In this document: positions 13,401-21,132 of the stretch, one piece after another
Layout of the letters: each line of letters opens with the position of its first letter
Position numbering within the stretch: position 1 is the stretch's first letter
Source: Anisus vortex
Taxonomy: Eukaryota > Mollusca > Gastropoda > Planorbidae
Assembly (NCBI GenBank): GCA_949126835.1
Contig: OX421509.1
Span: forward strand, 14,043,279 to 14,107,278
Reading direction: 5' to 3'
DNA length: 64,000 bases
Position numbers and translations under genes: made by a program
Notes under the pieces: model-generated
The model's input: only the letters and a program-made list of their open reading frames with translations
Told to the model about the DNA's origin: nothing
The model's database searches: none

Positions 13401-14490
13401 TCTGGACAACGGGAGGGCGGAAGTTGGGGTTGGCCCTAGCGTAGCCCGTCAAGCCGGGTATGGACGGAGCAGGAGGTGGCGGCTGAGGTGGAGCCGGAGG
13501 GGGCCTTAGGGCAGGCAGAGAAGTCCCCCGCTGGTGACCCCTGAATCCTCTCGAGCCCCTCTTCCCTTTGCCCTGATGGCGACTGTGAGGGGAGTAGTCC
13601 CTGTCTTCCATTTCAGCCCTGATCATGTTTTTGTCCAGAGCAAAGCTGCGATCCAGCCCAGGGGTTGTAAATGGTGACAGACCACTGCTGCCTGGTTTGC
13701 TGACCTTTTCTGCTTTAGATTTAGGTTTTGGTGTGGAAGATGGAGAAAGCTTCATCTTTCTTTCAGGTTCATCTTTAGTTTCAGTCTTAAGTTCATTCTT
13801 AGGCTCATCTTTGGTCTCAGAGGAAACTTTGGTTTCTGTGGAAACTTTGGTTTCTGACACACTATCTGATACAGCAGCAGCAGGCTGATTTTCTGGCTCC
13901 TTCTGTTGGCTCAACCTCTGAAGTCTCTGCTGCAGACGTTCCCCTCTGGTCTGCTTCCCACTTTTGGGCAAAATTTCACCCTCATCCTCCAGGACGTTGT
14001 CATAATCCAAGTACTCATATTTGGGGCTCGGCTTCTTGGGCACATCCATATTTCTGGGCAGAACCAGAGTGGCGCCCCTACCAAACGGCTGCCTATGACC
14101 TCTCGACCGCCCTCTGCCCTGAGCGCCCCTTTTACCCCGGCTTCTCCCGGATGGGTGCCCAAACGCCGCGGGGTCAACGGTCAACCCCATCTGTGTGAGG
14201 CTCATGAGGTAGGCTTCCACCGCCGGGTCGTTGTCCGGGTCAGCGTGGGTTTCTGGTTCGTACCGCTGGATGGCGGTGCGCCTCCTCTTGGCTTTAGGCT
14301 CATGTGAAACGTCTGGCGGATCTAGGATCTCCTGTTTGACAGTGACCAGCTCTCTGCTTAAATCTGGTTTGACAGCTGGAAGCTTACGGCTCATCCTAGC
14401 TTCTGTGTCCTTTTGTCTTTCATTGTCCTGCTCAGCATTATCATATTCTAAACAAGCTGTTGTTGCCATTTCTTCGTCTTCTGTTTCGTT
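7420..14490 (-). CDS. Zinc-finger gene, giant terminal exon
   Basis: A single 7,071-base open exon begins after TTTGTACAG with residues NETEDEEM and ends ...KPVKCS with TAG. It encodes ~96% of the protein. The internal ATG at 14469 starts the longest ORF, but the frame is open back to the splice acceptor, and exons 1-2 join in frame. So I do not take that ATG as the start. Confidence 0.88.
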   Translation of the reverse strand, partial: NETEDEEMATTACLEYDNAEQDNERQKDTEARMSRKLPAVKPDLSRELVTVKQEILDPPDVSHEPKAKRRRTAIQRYEPETHADPDNDPAVEAYLMSLTQMGLTVDPAAFGHPSGRSRGKRGAQGRGRSRGHRQPFGRGATLVLPRNMDVPKKPSPKYEYLDYDNVLEDEGEILPKSGKQTRGERLQQRLQRLSQQKEPENQPAAAVSDSVSETKVSTETKVSSETKDEPKNELKTETKDEPERKMKLSPSSTPKPKSKAEKVSKPGSSGLSPFTTPGLDRSFALDKNMIRAEMEDRDYSPHSRHQGKGKRGSRGFRGHQRGTSLPALRPPPAPPQPPPPAPSIPGLTGYARANPNFRPPVVQTAARPPPSTKASKHGAIASQLKIKSPNAPMPTKSARMPSERSTERGSKTTRVGPAKEAFPKFLKVTSPKGIERSKQESRDYVEIMLQTLSDELIPNKLSKTFPTSTTFFGNSVDILTGTSVRMPHGRSAFPGTTRPARMSAPVRGSMFTDPFKGQVRHAGKAGFPDHSKGVNFNFNNGSRFPGSAPVRAPRSRGRAGASVGAARGRGQMTPAINRSGVLAQSLAYPVKIGRGVGRGEKNASRPPVQKPAQKPLICTDEVIVLEDDDEDGDSLTNKVKSGTGQKSTHPEKLTTVIVDIDKSDHLKSKTEVIQVLAEKTPDSPDLTSEQDKKLNLPASVCLERIDTSSPGSKTDPEGDKAELKDKEARSSKKEGEEMEVEDLDGWKVCLAANSDSESETEECPDGKKDLNAEVVKEGNLKPISESPRPDQEEKSVRVSDKEEKGEESSEDGKASDKKDASENSISSPVPSSSSAVPLTFPPFIKDTDNLLDIFSEIEKTCKEIEENSGNEKEDSGTESEGKESPSDTKARTVAADPPQEVSKMDEGATEEAASDDCKVGNALKLLGGDHDKSSEDSDEINSSRHDSSPDKVTAPGNKEQQESTEARDLDCDEKNHAGVLESDSCMAGANVKEPNDKSNDETVAGTKSDDVGEGIRDTDVEMNSGESDALIGSPTALKKDAADSNSDVGNASLAEQHIAEECGVDVKTQEVVTDFNSRPDAGSENLTTSNQCFPDRKILSDDSPVGQSGDEAMETDDGNITVAPSADTVGMDSSDPSEAFSEPVMNTESGPGELEAGKRLNSPPSEINKDNENLTDKEEDIDKSLESSIPFPASDKNNALVKFADSKNVSGNGPGVEASPNVEADKDPDLKAPSFCDIPFEAQQQDDKSIPCETDLESTELNRAPTLDDVRPNVALQDGAAENETGSEETFKKRSPGRTSCRDSELTPGHFDGEDDADRDGSDCHGSGANGSGSSRLNGVACTISGGKDGTTASAGGGNSQSVNVSDCDSLSTYGLSSASVEKSSMKCTETRNGKCLVKTGNWKRWARRTAPVMTKNASAIMSLCICPSQSLKISPSFFKKVFRLSLQKSSVRNQKSGRKIFNCPPRALSKRLSTPQLPKNHSLRSISDLVPGVWCTSGKGHPLNEHTVVYNVGCSGRFSDHQITSFIPGSRYVSKDDLMGKMVHNSNPHHKCRVMFCRQAECCPVWSFPFESVNHDTLQHPVSHCVKENSCVKMYYGNVSKIQCPQNVLPKMQKSCKLMYLKSGALARKLWLNKFISHHTTVHRGSQSGARSRGQHEQHRGRGHRGMSSIESGSTGRNRGNSSNGLAGDRSGSDGDQGDDGNRDERDKRLDIVKEGNFLKCSVCGIRFEFLKEWEKHMIRLHAGNEGSSERQNARLQPGFILPGCKEKPQSFCAERTDSFSKSIESSHFNSNTYENLTIWQTQVVLVKPNKPVVTLSSPGKTKKAARRPALALAESLKRTGRDRKKNDTKTSEVECNFRYEKEWNLDLSRKLRLKKHLTGKITKLTGISKANMFLNQCAVPVGGQEHVMACSNNSVLHPPVKSSVNSLALLAGSGAIKAELPSPDNPAGSSISVRAEPELFGSVAVKTEPCSDHSGSPPIKEEPLSDREDDFLTVTFEDSRLFKIESPEASVSKPPADSSTDRGSDQETAKTNCNDSNTIPKPELDNYESLTDGRRVMGDLDSTSIKLRSPKKPTQKEQETNTEIVFVYPNKPVINASPRSHSQLRCPDVMPGSREPQEDERKKMGNMDSSSVIHSSPKKTTQKDQETKTEIVFVYPQKPVINASPRSHSQLRCLDVMLDSREPQKDEIKGMGDMDSSSVIHNSPKKTAPKDQETKTEIVFVYPDKPVINALPRSHSDRTRSTARKKSVRPPTTSCSKNDDPQQVLNQGGNGEWSTSALQAEHKCRQTLRIDTTFSLREPGSVPGQKNEPQTLKPTLVYVHPKQPVVNLSGRASRPSPSRARLGPLRKAKPVKCS

Positions 14491-17400
14491 CTGTACAAAT
14501 AAAAAAGCATCAAACGATAAATAAATATCTTTGTTTTCTTTTCAATAAGAAAAAAAAAGGGCTATTTTAAAGAATCCTATCTTCATCTATGGTCAAGGCG
14601 GTATGTTCAGCTGGTGTAACCAAAGGTCCTGGATACAATACTGGTAAAAGGCTAGGATTTGTTTCCGGGTCTAGAGGGTGTCCCTGAGTCTACCCAGCTC
14701 TGATGGGTCGCAGACCTTAGTTGGGGTAAAGTGAAGGCGGCTGGTCATTATGCTGGCCACACAATCCCCTAGTATGCTGTGGCCACAGAAACAGGTTCAC
14801 GCTGCTTCACCAGCCCCATGGATCAATTTGCTCTGCCGGGACACTTTACTTTTTATCTTCATCTCTGTGTCTTCTTAAAATTACACATCTTTTCGGTAGA
14901 CTCAAAAACATTGATGGATTGGGAGGCCAGATCAACGCTGTAGTAGCAAGGCCAAAAACATTTTCTCAAAATTGTACAATTTCATGATAAGGCATCTGAC
15001 ATTTTTCTAGCCACACAATCCTCTTGTATGACAAAGCCAAAGACACTGGTGAAAGTTGCATTCCTAACCCTTAAAGCCCTTCCTAAGTCCTTACTTAATT
15101 TACATGTCAGCATAAAAGGCTTTGTTTTAACTTAAAAGCAGCATAAATTTAAGCGATTTCTAAAATATTAAAATATCCATAACTAGACGGAACAAGTATA
15201 GAAAAAGATAAATGCTTCAGAATTATTTTTGCAAATTATAATTTATTTAAAGAAACTTATTCATTTTGTCAAGAAATTTATTTTTATCAGTTTTTGAGAA
15301 AGGCTATATATATCAACATAGACTATATTATACATGGACTGCTTGCTTTAGTATTTCTGCTATATGATGACTTGAAAAACTGATTTTCGGAATTCCCGAT
15401 TCTAAATAAAGTAATTGCTATACAGGAAATAAAGTTATTGATATACAAGTTCCGTTTTATTTAATCGCTATGATTTTCTCAATGAAAAATTAAAATTGAA
15501 AGTTGTACAGAGCGGAAACATTTATAGATCAGTGTTGTGTACGCACGGAAAAAGAACCTACCGTATATACTCGCGTATAAGTCGCACTTTTTTAACGAAA
15601 ATTTCGACAAAAAGTAGGGGTGCGACTTATACACACGACACTGTTTTTGAAAAGTTCAAAAAACGTCACTACTCTGTCATACAGTTTCTTACATAATCTG
15701 TATAGTTAACTGTAGTGATGTAGAATTACTAGGATATGCGTAGGCCTACATTTTACATTAAGAAAACTTTCGTAGGTGTAAATATACTATCTTTATATAA
15801 CTGAAATTGACAAATATTTTAGGTTTTTCAGACCCCCGCCCCACTCCTGTTTCTTTTGAACTTTTGTATTACCGAAACGTAGCGTAAGCTTAAGGTGGCA
15901 TTTTTCATAGGCCTATTGAACGCAAATTACAGTATGGAAATAATGGTAAATGTGCGAAAATCCGTCTAGGCCTAGAATGTAAGTATAAGCTTGTAGACTA
16001 CTAGCTTAAAATGCGTTTTATTTTGGACCTATGGCTTAGGCTGTTAGGCTATATAGTCTACTAAAAAGGCAGTGCTTAGCATTCCGAGAAAACCGCGCCA
16101 TGTCTAAGCAATGGTTCCAAAAAAACGATCGTCGGCCGATCGACACAGGAATTTATTTTTTTCAAATCTATATAGAAATAATGCCTAAAATTACAATAGT
16201 GTGTTTCATTTTTCATTAGTTGCATGTAAGAGTTGAAAACAACACAGCTTATTGTCGGCCACACAGTCGCGTTTGAAATCATTACAAACAATGTTAATGG
16301 TAATTAGGGCACGCCGGCTACGTTCAGTCTAGACAAAAGTCTAGAAAGCCGTCACTTCATAGGATTTTTTGTGTGTGTCGGCCCACTATTGTTTGACTAA
16401 AGGGAAAGAAAATTGATTAAGGACAGGGACTTAAATGAAGAAACAGATAGGCTACCTTAATTTCTTATATCACTAATGGCTGTATTGATCGGTTGTTTAA
16501 AATAAATGAAGCACTGCCTTTATTTGGTTATTGAAACCATTTTTAAGGAAAGCTTCCAAATAAGTGTGAATATTTAGTCACTTTTTTTTTTAAAGGGTAT
16601 GCAATTTGGAGAAGTTAAAAGGCAGTGAAACCCCTGAATGTCAGGGTGCGACTTATACACGGGTCAATGACAACATTTAAGAAAAATAATCTTCAACTAG
16701 GGGTGCGACTTATCCACCGGTGCGACTTATACGCGAGTATATACGGTAAGCTCTAAAAATAGAGCAGGCGGTCCATCTTATGACTTATTATAGTCAATGA
16801 TAACAGGTTTAATAGGCCTACAAGTATTCAGTTAAAGTCGAAAAGAATGCGATTTAATAAAAAGGAACTTGTATGACAATTACTTTATTTAGAATCAGGA
16901 ATTGCAAAAAAGAAGATAATAGCATAAAAAACTAAAGCAAGCGGTCCATGTATATTATAGTCTATGATATCAATTAGGTTTATGAAAAAATTCAACCTGT
17001 TTACCATCATTAAATTATGAAATTTTTATCTAGTTTTTTTTTTCATTACTTTGTGTAGTAACCTAATAACTATATTTAAAGAAAAACAAAATCATCATTT
17101 GAATAACTTTTATTAAATGACCAGATAAAAAATTGTGAACTCACAGTGCTACACTATTACTTAACTCTGGTCAGAAACAAAAAAACAAACAACTAAGACT
17201 AGAAAATCTATATCCTACCTCCACTTTCAATTTGGCCTGCGATGAAACCAAGTGCTCCTGAAATATGGCGGGGTCTGAAAAGGTGAGGCCACAATGGACA
17301 CATTGGCCGGCCATTGAATAGCCCTTTTCACTGGCATGGATGCTAATGTGGGTGCTGCAAATGAACCACCAAAAAAAAACAGCTCATTAATAAGAGAACA

Positions 17401-20187
17401 AGGAAACATGTATACAAACTTCAATATTTTATACTGCTAACAGAACATTTTTTGCTTGTGTTGTGATTGAATGTTAGTTAAATAGGTGCCATTACTAAAT
17501 ATACTCGGTAATAATTTGCAACAAGATGACTTGTGGTGCAGGTTGTAGAGTAGATTGAGGAGTCCAAGGGAAAAACAGCAGAGTTAAATTTCAATAACTC
17601 TTTTAGTTATGGTAAATTGATCGATAGTGAAAGCATACAACAGGATTGGGTAGCCATCACAATGCCCAACATCATTGCTTTATTTACCATCCCCAACCTC
17701 ACTGTCAGGTTCCCGTCAGGTCTGGGTAGACTCAGGGACCCCGTTTCAAACAAATCCTAGCCTTCACCTGTATTTGAAACGGGACCCTTGGTGTGCCCGC
17801 AGAGCATGCTACCATTAGGCTAACATTCTTAATCATACACAGGGTAAACTACACTTCTTAATCATACACAGTGTAAACTAGCTTCTTAATCATACACAGT
17901 GTAAACTAACTTCTTAATCATACACAGTGTAAACTAACTTCTTAATCATACACAGTGTAAACTAAACTTCTTAATCATACACAGTGTAAACTAAACTTCT
18001 TGTTAAATGAAAAATGCTGAACCCAAATTTAAAAAATACATACATCTCAAGACTATTAACGAAAAAGTGACTCAGCTACTTTTTTCTCTTAACCCTTTAA
18101 GCCCTCGCCCCTGCTAAAGCAGTGTAGCAGTAATCGCTTCATAGATCTAGCCCCCGCTAAAGTGGGATTGCGATAGTACAGCTACGTGGATTGGTTTAGT
18201 CTTGTATATAACAGCCAATCAGATGTTTTTTGTAGTTTGCTTAGGTTAGAGTTTATCAAAGATGTCTACTTCCTTGTTGATTGTGTGTTTACATTGAGTT
18301 TGTGATGAAAATTTTCAATTTTTTTATCATGAATCGTGACGAGCCTCAACCTGGTCCATGGGACAAAACAAAAACGTACTTCCTTGTACTCAACACAAGA
18401 AATTATTGATTTTTTTGAAGATTTGTTATACTAAAGTTGAATTTTAGCGCTATAGTTCAGGTAGACCTATTCTTTTACTTGCATGTTCAATTTTATGTTG
18501 TTATCTTTGACGGTTTTTCCTCAGTGGTCTCTCAATCATGATATATTGCAAAATAGGCATTACATGCTCAGGAGCCCAGGCATAGGGTAAAAATAGGCAC
18601 AGGTGAGAAGGGCTCAAAGGGTTAAACTCTTCATATTTTAATATTAAATGACAATATAAAAATACAACAAGACAAAAAAAACAACTTATTTGGTGTAAAA
18701 AGTAAAAACAAGACAACAAAATTACACCTATCATAACTTAGGGATATATTAATATCATTATGTACTTTCTAGAAATTTGATTTTAAACCAATTAACTGTC
18801 TTTTTTACTCCATTACATAAAAAATATCTCTGAAATCACACAAATAAAGTGTGTTGACTATAATAAGAATTTAAAGAATTTGACTATATATTAGAAGCGA
18901 CAAAGAAATTCAAAGTTAGCTTTTAACTAACATATTACGTTGTTTTTTATGCATTTTTTTTTATGCACTAGTCTTATGAAAGTATGTTTTTTGCCACCCA
19001 CAAAGACAGAATCACACAAAAGTCAAGTTAACACAAAAGCACATCTAATAGATTTATAGATTCTATAGAGATAAAGTAGAATGTGTGTGTGGATTCCGAT
19101 CCCCATTCACAGCGAGCACACCAGGTCGTATCGACAAGGAAAGAACGTGAAAACCACAGAAACCAGTGGAAATAAAGTTTTTTTCCTAATAGATACGATG
19201 TGGTGTGCCCCGCTGGGTTAATTAAGTTGAAAACGTGACCTTATTGTCTCATATTTTACGTTTGCCATCTCGCTTCCAGTATGCGTCCTCCCTAGCTGAG
19301 TGGTTAGCGCATCGGATTGCCATGCATGAGACCTGGGTTCAATTCCCCACTGATACTTTTTTCCATTAATATTACTTTTGTTTTAAAGCTTGCAAAGAAT
19401 TTCAGGACTTAAAGCATTCATAAAATGTTTTCAGTAAGTAAAATCTAAAAATTATAGTTTAAACGCATCCGGGGGACAGGTGTTCAATTCTCAACCAGGA
19501 ATAGTCCAAAGTCTTTGTTAAATAAAAAGAAATGCCCTTTTTTAAACTCAGTTACAATATTTATTTTAAATTACTTTCCTAAATGTTTTCAGCAAATCAT
19601 AAGATATATTTTTTTTATATTATTAAAGCTTCTATGTTCTTGATAATTTATCAATTTCTTATCTGTTGCTTTTAAAGACCTATGTAATTTTTTCCAGGCA
19701 TCGCCGTGGAATTTAGCTTGTTTGATGTGAAGGAATTTTAAATTAAGAACCATTAAGAGTAATGACAGCAAAAGTTAAAAACTGATTTTTTGGGATTGTG
19801 GTGTGGATATGCGGCTGAAAATTTGCAAAGAATGTCACCAGCTTAAGTTATATGTGCCAAGTAGTTTATCATCCCAACTTCACTTATTTTGTGTCTGCAT
19901 CCGTCCGTCTCGAGAGACGACGGTGTAGCCTCATTAGCACCACGGTTATTATATGTGTAAAAAAAAAAAGCTAATCATTTACAGATCTTGCTAAAGAGCT
20001 GTGTAGAATACTTTACGTCAATTAGCTGAGTAACAAGTACTAACCTGAAATAGAACGGATGTGAGAAAACTTTCCCACATTCTCCACACGTTTTCCCGTC
20101 TCCGGAACAAACAGGGTTGTCTGAAAAATCTGGTATGGCAGTGTCGGCTTCCGACTCATTTAAAGGTGCCATTGACACGTCTGACAT
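7420..20187 (-). CDS. Large C2H2 zinc-finger protein, three coding exons (~2,449 aa)
   Basis: I join three exons: 20187-20045, 17354-17219 and 14490-7420. Each junction is GT-AG and keeps frame (143+136+7071 nt). Exon 1 opens with MSDVSM. The join completes a classical finger C-x2-C-x12-H-x3-H (C34, C37, H50, H54), which strongly supports the splice. A second finger (C66, C69, H82) lacks a clear last ligand. A third (CSVCGIRF...HMIRLH, C-x2-C-x12-H-x4-H) lies near residues 1813-1835. The rest is low-complexity: an RG/GRG-rich block near 200-225, a long acidic Ser/Asp/Glu region (~700-1400), a basic Cys-rich patch (~1500-1720), and a C-terminal V-P-x-K-P-V repeat. PsiKxE motifs and a VIVLEDDDED SUMO-interaction-like motif suggest a SUMO-linked nuclear or chromatin factor. 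That role is inference; I recognise no named orthologue. The minus-strand start has a 3' splice-site-like sequence just upstream, so a 5' UTR exon probably lies further out. Confidence 0.85.
14590..14850 (+). repeat. SINE family A
   Basis: A near full-length copy, antisense to the host gene. It has a degenerate tRNA-like head ('ggtcaaggcggtatgttcag'), a damaged B box, then the full conserved body to 'accagccccatggatcaatt'. Confidence 0.8.
15310..15472. repeat. Left arm of outer inverted repeat
   Basis: Blocks 'catagactatattatacatg', 'ctgcttgctttagt', 'gattctaaataaagtaattg' and 'acaagttccgttttatttaa' recur in reverse complement at 16848-16972, in the same order from the outside in. Confidence 0.8.
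15561..16746. mobile_element. Pogo/Tigger-like non-autonomous DNA transposon (1,186 bp)
   Basis: The ends are inverted: CCGTATATACTCGCGTATAA plus GTCGCA on the left and its complement on the right, with only slight differences. Both are flanked by TA, the Tc1/mariner target. Subterminal 'gtgcgacttatacac' blocks repeat inside both ends. No transposase ORF is present. The assignment to pogo/Tigger rests on the remembered style of 'ACCGTAT...TATAAGTCGCA' termini and is tentative; the TIR itself is directly visible. Confidence 0.8.
16848..16972. repeat. Right arm of outer inverted repeat
   Basis: The reverse complement matches the left arm at 15310-15472 over four ordered blocks, including 'gattctaaataaagtaattg' and 'acatggaccgcttgctttag'. 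Confidence 0.8.
17219..17354 (-). CDS. Zinc-finger gene, coding exon 2
   Basis: The acceptor is TTCATTTGCAG and the donor GGAG|GTAGGA. It supplies the two His of finger 1 (H50, H54) and the degenerate finger 2 (CVHC...FQEH), ending ...KLKVE in phase 0. Confidence 0.85.
17647..17815 (-). repeat. SINE family A, partial
   Basis: The minus-strand reading has the 'gaaggctaggatttgtttga' region, the 'gggtccctgagtctacccag' block and a diverged distal body. The head and 3' end are lost. Confidence 0.7.
17825..18001 (+). repeat. 28-29-bp tandem array, ~6 copies
   Basis: The unit is cttcttaatcatacacagtg + taaactaa. Copies start near 17826, 17855, 17883, 17911, 17939 and 17968 and are nearly identical, so this is a recent expansion. 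Confidence 0.92.
18089..18625 (+). mobile_element. piggyBac-like MITE, copy 1
   Basis: Flanked by TTAA on both sides, with inverted ends CCCTTTAAGCCC (left) and GGGCTCAAAGGG (right). Internal direct repeats of 'GCTAAAG..GGG' lie near the left end. A near-identical element sits in PRPF3 intron 10 in the opposite orientation. No transposase; a short ORF starting MNRDEPQPG is present but not conserved in sequence between the copies. Confidence 0.85.
19081..19545 (+). repeat. Composite tRNA-headed repeat, copy 1
   Basis: It contains 'gtgtggattccgatccccat', then 'cgtgaccttattgtctcata', then a tRNA-Gly-like head (TAGCTGAGTGGTTAGCGCA as A box, GGTTCAATTCC as B box), then 'aaagaatttcaggacttaaa' and 'gtgttcaattctcaacc'. 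The same blocks occur in reverse at 58445-58745. The anticodon stem does not pair well, so this is a SINE-type repeat, not a tRNA gene. Confidence 0.75.
20045..20187 (-). CDS. Zinc-finger gene, coding exon 1
   Basis: Codes for residues 1-47 plus two bases of codon 48. It carries the first Cys pair (CGEC) and ends ...FYF at a CAG|GTTAGT donor. A TTTTTCAG acceptor lies about 9 bases before the ATG, so this is not the first transcribed exon. Confidence 0.85.
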
Positions 20188-20334
20188 TTTTTTTACCTGA
20201 AAAATTAATTGATGAATTTGGAAATGTATGATTTTAAATTCAATATTCTGTAGCAAGAAATGTAATTATAAATTTATTATGAATAGCTAAATCAATAATA
20301 CATGGCCTAGTCTACAATAGCAATTTGTAAAAAA

Positions 20335-21132
20335 CTAACCCATAAAAACCAAGTTTTTATTATACTCCCTTACTTTGTAAACTAAGTTTACCATCGTGTA
20401 ATTGAATAATTGATCACAAATACAATCAGCATAAACAAAATTTTTTACGTTGAATGCTTCCACTGTTACGTTAATTTGTCTTCTTCTTTTTTCATGAGCA
20501 CTACGGTCGATTGAGAGACGAGTTGCACGAGAAACTGGAGATTCTTCACGTCTTCTTTTTTCATGAGCACTGCGATCGATTGAGAGACGAGTTGCACGAG
20601 AAACTAGTGAATCTTCACGTCGCCGCTTCGCATTAATTTCACGTTGTTTCTCGAGTCGAGATGCACGAGAAACTGGAGATTCTTCATGTCGTCGCTTCGC
20701 ATTAATTTCACGTTGTTTCTCAAGACGAGATGCACGAGAAGCTGGTGATTCTTCATGTCGTCGCTTCGCATGAATTTCACGTTGTTTCTCGAGTCGAGAT
20801 GCACGAGAAACTGGAGATTCTTCATGTCGTCGCTTCGCATTAATTTCACGTTGTTTCTCGAGTCGAGATGCACGAGAAACTGGTGATTCTTCAGGGCGTC
20901 GCTTCGCATTAATTTCACGTTGTTTCTCAAGACGCGATGCACGAGAAGCTGGTGATTCTTCATGTTGTTGTTTCACATCAATTTCATGTTGTTTACAAAG
21001 TCGAAGTTCACGTGCACCAAACAGTTCATTTTGCTTTTTCAATTTACGTTTTTGTTTTTCTTTTGCAAGTCTGCGCTGTCGTTGCAATGCAGTCTCTTTC
21101 TTTTTGTTTCCCATGTCCTTAATGAATAGCAC
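20335..21132 (-). CDS. Arg/Glu-rich 23-residue repeat protein or transposon-derived ORF
   Basis: A 265-codon ORF; the more credible start is MGNKKKETAL (seven codons in). About seven tandem repeats of 23 residues follow, with core SRASRLEKQREINAKRR + HEESPV. The last two change to SRATRLSIDRSAHEKRR. A short non-repeat tail (VNVKNFVYADCICDQLFNYT-type) contains two Cys. The repeats are predicted basic helices. Similar 'RLEKDR..AKRR..E' repeats are known to me from N-terminal parts of Helitron/PIF1-like ORFs in invertebrates, so a transposon origin is the leading idea. No helicase or Rep motif is visible. Because the unit is 69 bases, a second frame also stays open. It may be an exon of a longer gene. 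Confidence 0.45.
   Translation of the reverse strand: MLFIKDMGNKKKETALQRQRRLAKEKQKRKLKKQNELFGARELRLCKQHEIDVKQQHEESPASRASRLEKQREINAKRRPEESPVSRASRLEKQREINAKRRHEESPVSRASRLEKQREIHAKRRHEESPASRASRLEKQREINAKRRHEESPVSRASRLEKQREINAKRRREDSLVSRATRLSIDRSAHEKRRREESPVSRATRLSIDRSAHEKRRRQINVTVEAFNVKNFVYADCICDQLFNYTMVNLVYKVREYNKNLVFMG

Larger units (their letters stand above)
14491..17218 (-). other. Zinc-finger gene intron 2
   Basis: A 2.7-kb intron with a family-A SINE near its 3' end and a nested inverted-repeat structure at 15.3-17.0 kb. The 14851-15300 stretch holds nothing recognisable. Confidence 0.75.
17355..20044 (-). other. Zinc-finger gene intron 1
   Basis: A 2.7-kb intron containing a family-A SINE, a 28-bp tandem array, a piggyBac-like MITE and a composite tRNA-headed repeat. 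18630-19080 and 19560-19970 are AT-rich with no other signal. Confidence 0.75.

Noticed and set aside
7975..14307. Many plus-strand and alternative-frame ORFs opposite the zinc-finger exon
   Set aside because: Shadows of the long coding exon: Ser/Leu-rich reverse readings of acidic/serine codons, no splice context.
14469..14469. ATG at 14469 as the start of the zinc-finger protein
   Set aside because: The frame is open upstream to a splice acceptor, and two further exons join in frame and complete a zinc finger.
17825..18001. CRISPR-like array (regular ~28-bp repeats)
   Set aside because: Units are directly abutting with no spacers, and the context is a eukaryotic intron.
18341..18410. Short ORF MNRDEPQ... 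in the piggyBac-like MITE as a conserved peptide
   Set aside because: The second copy changes most residues after the first seven, so there is no sign of selection on the protein.
19290..19365. tRNA-Gly-like gene
   Set aside because: A and B boxes are present, but the anticodon and acceptor stems do not pair and the sequence is embedded in a dispersed repeat.
20604..20963. 119-codon minus-strand ORF (MKNHQLLVHRVLRNN...)
   Set aside because: Second open frame of the 69-base repeats; the Arg/Glu frame is longer and has a unique N- and C-terminus.
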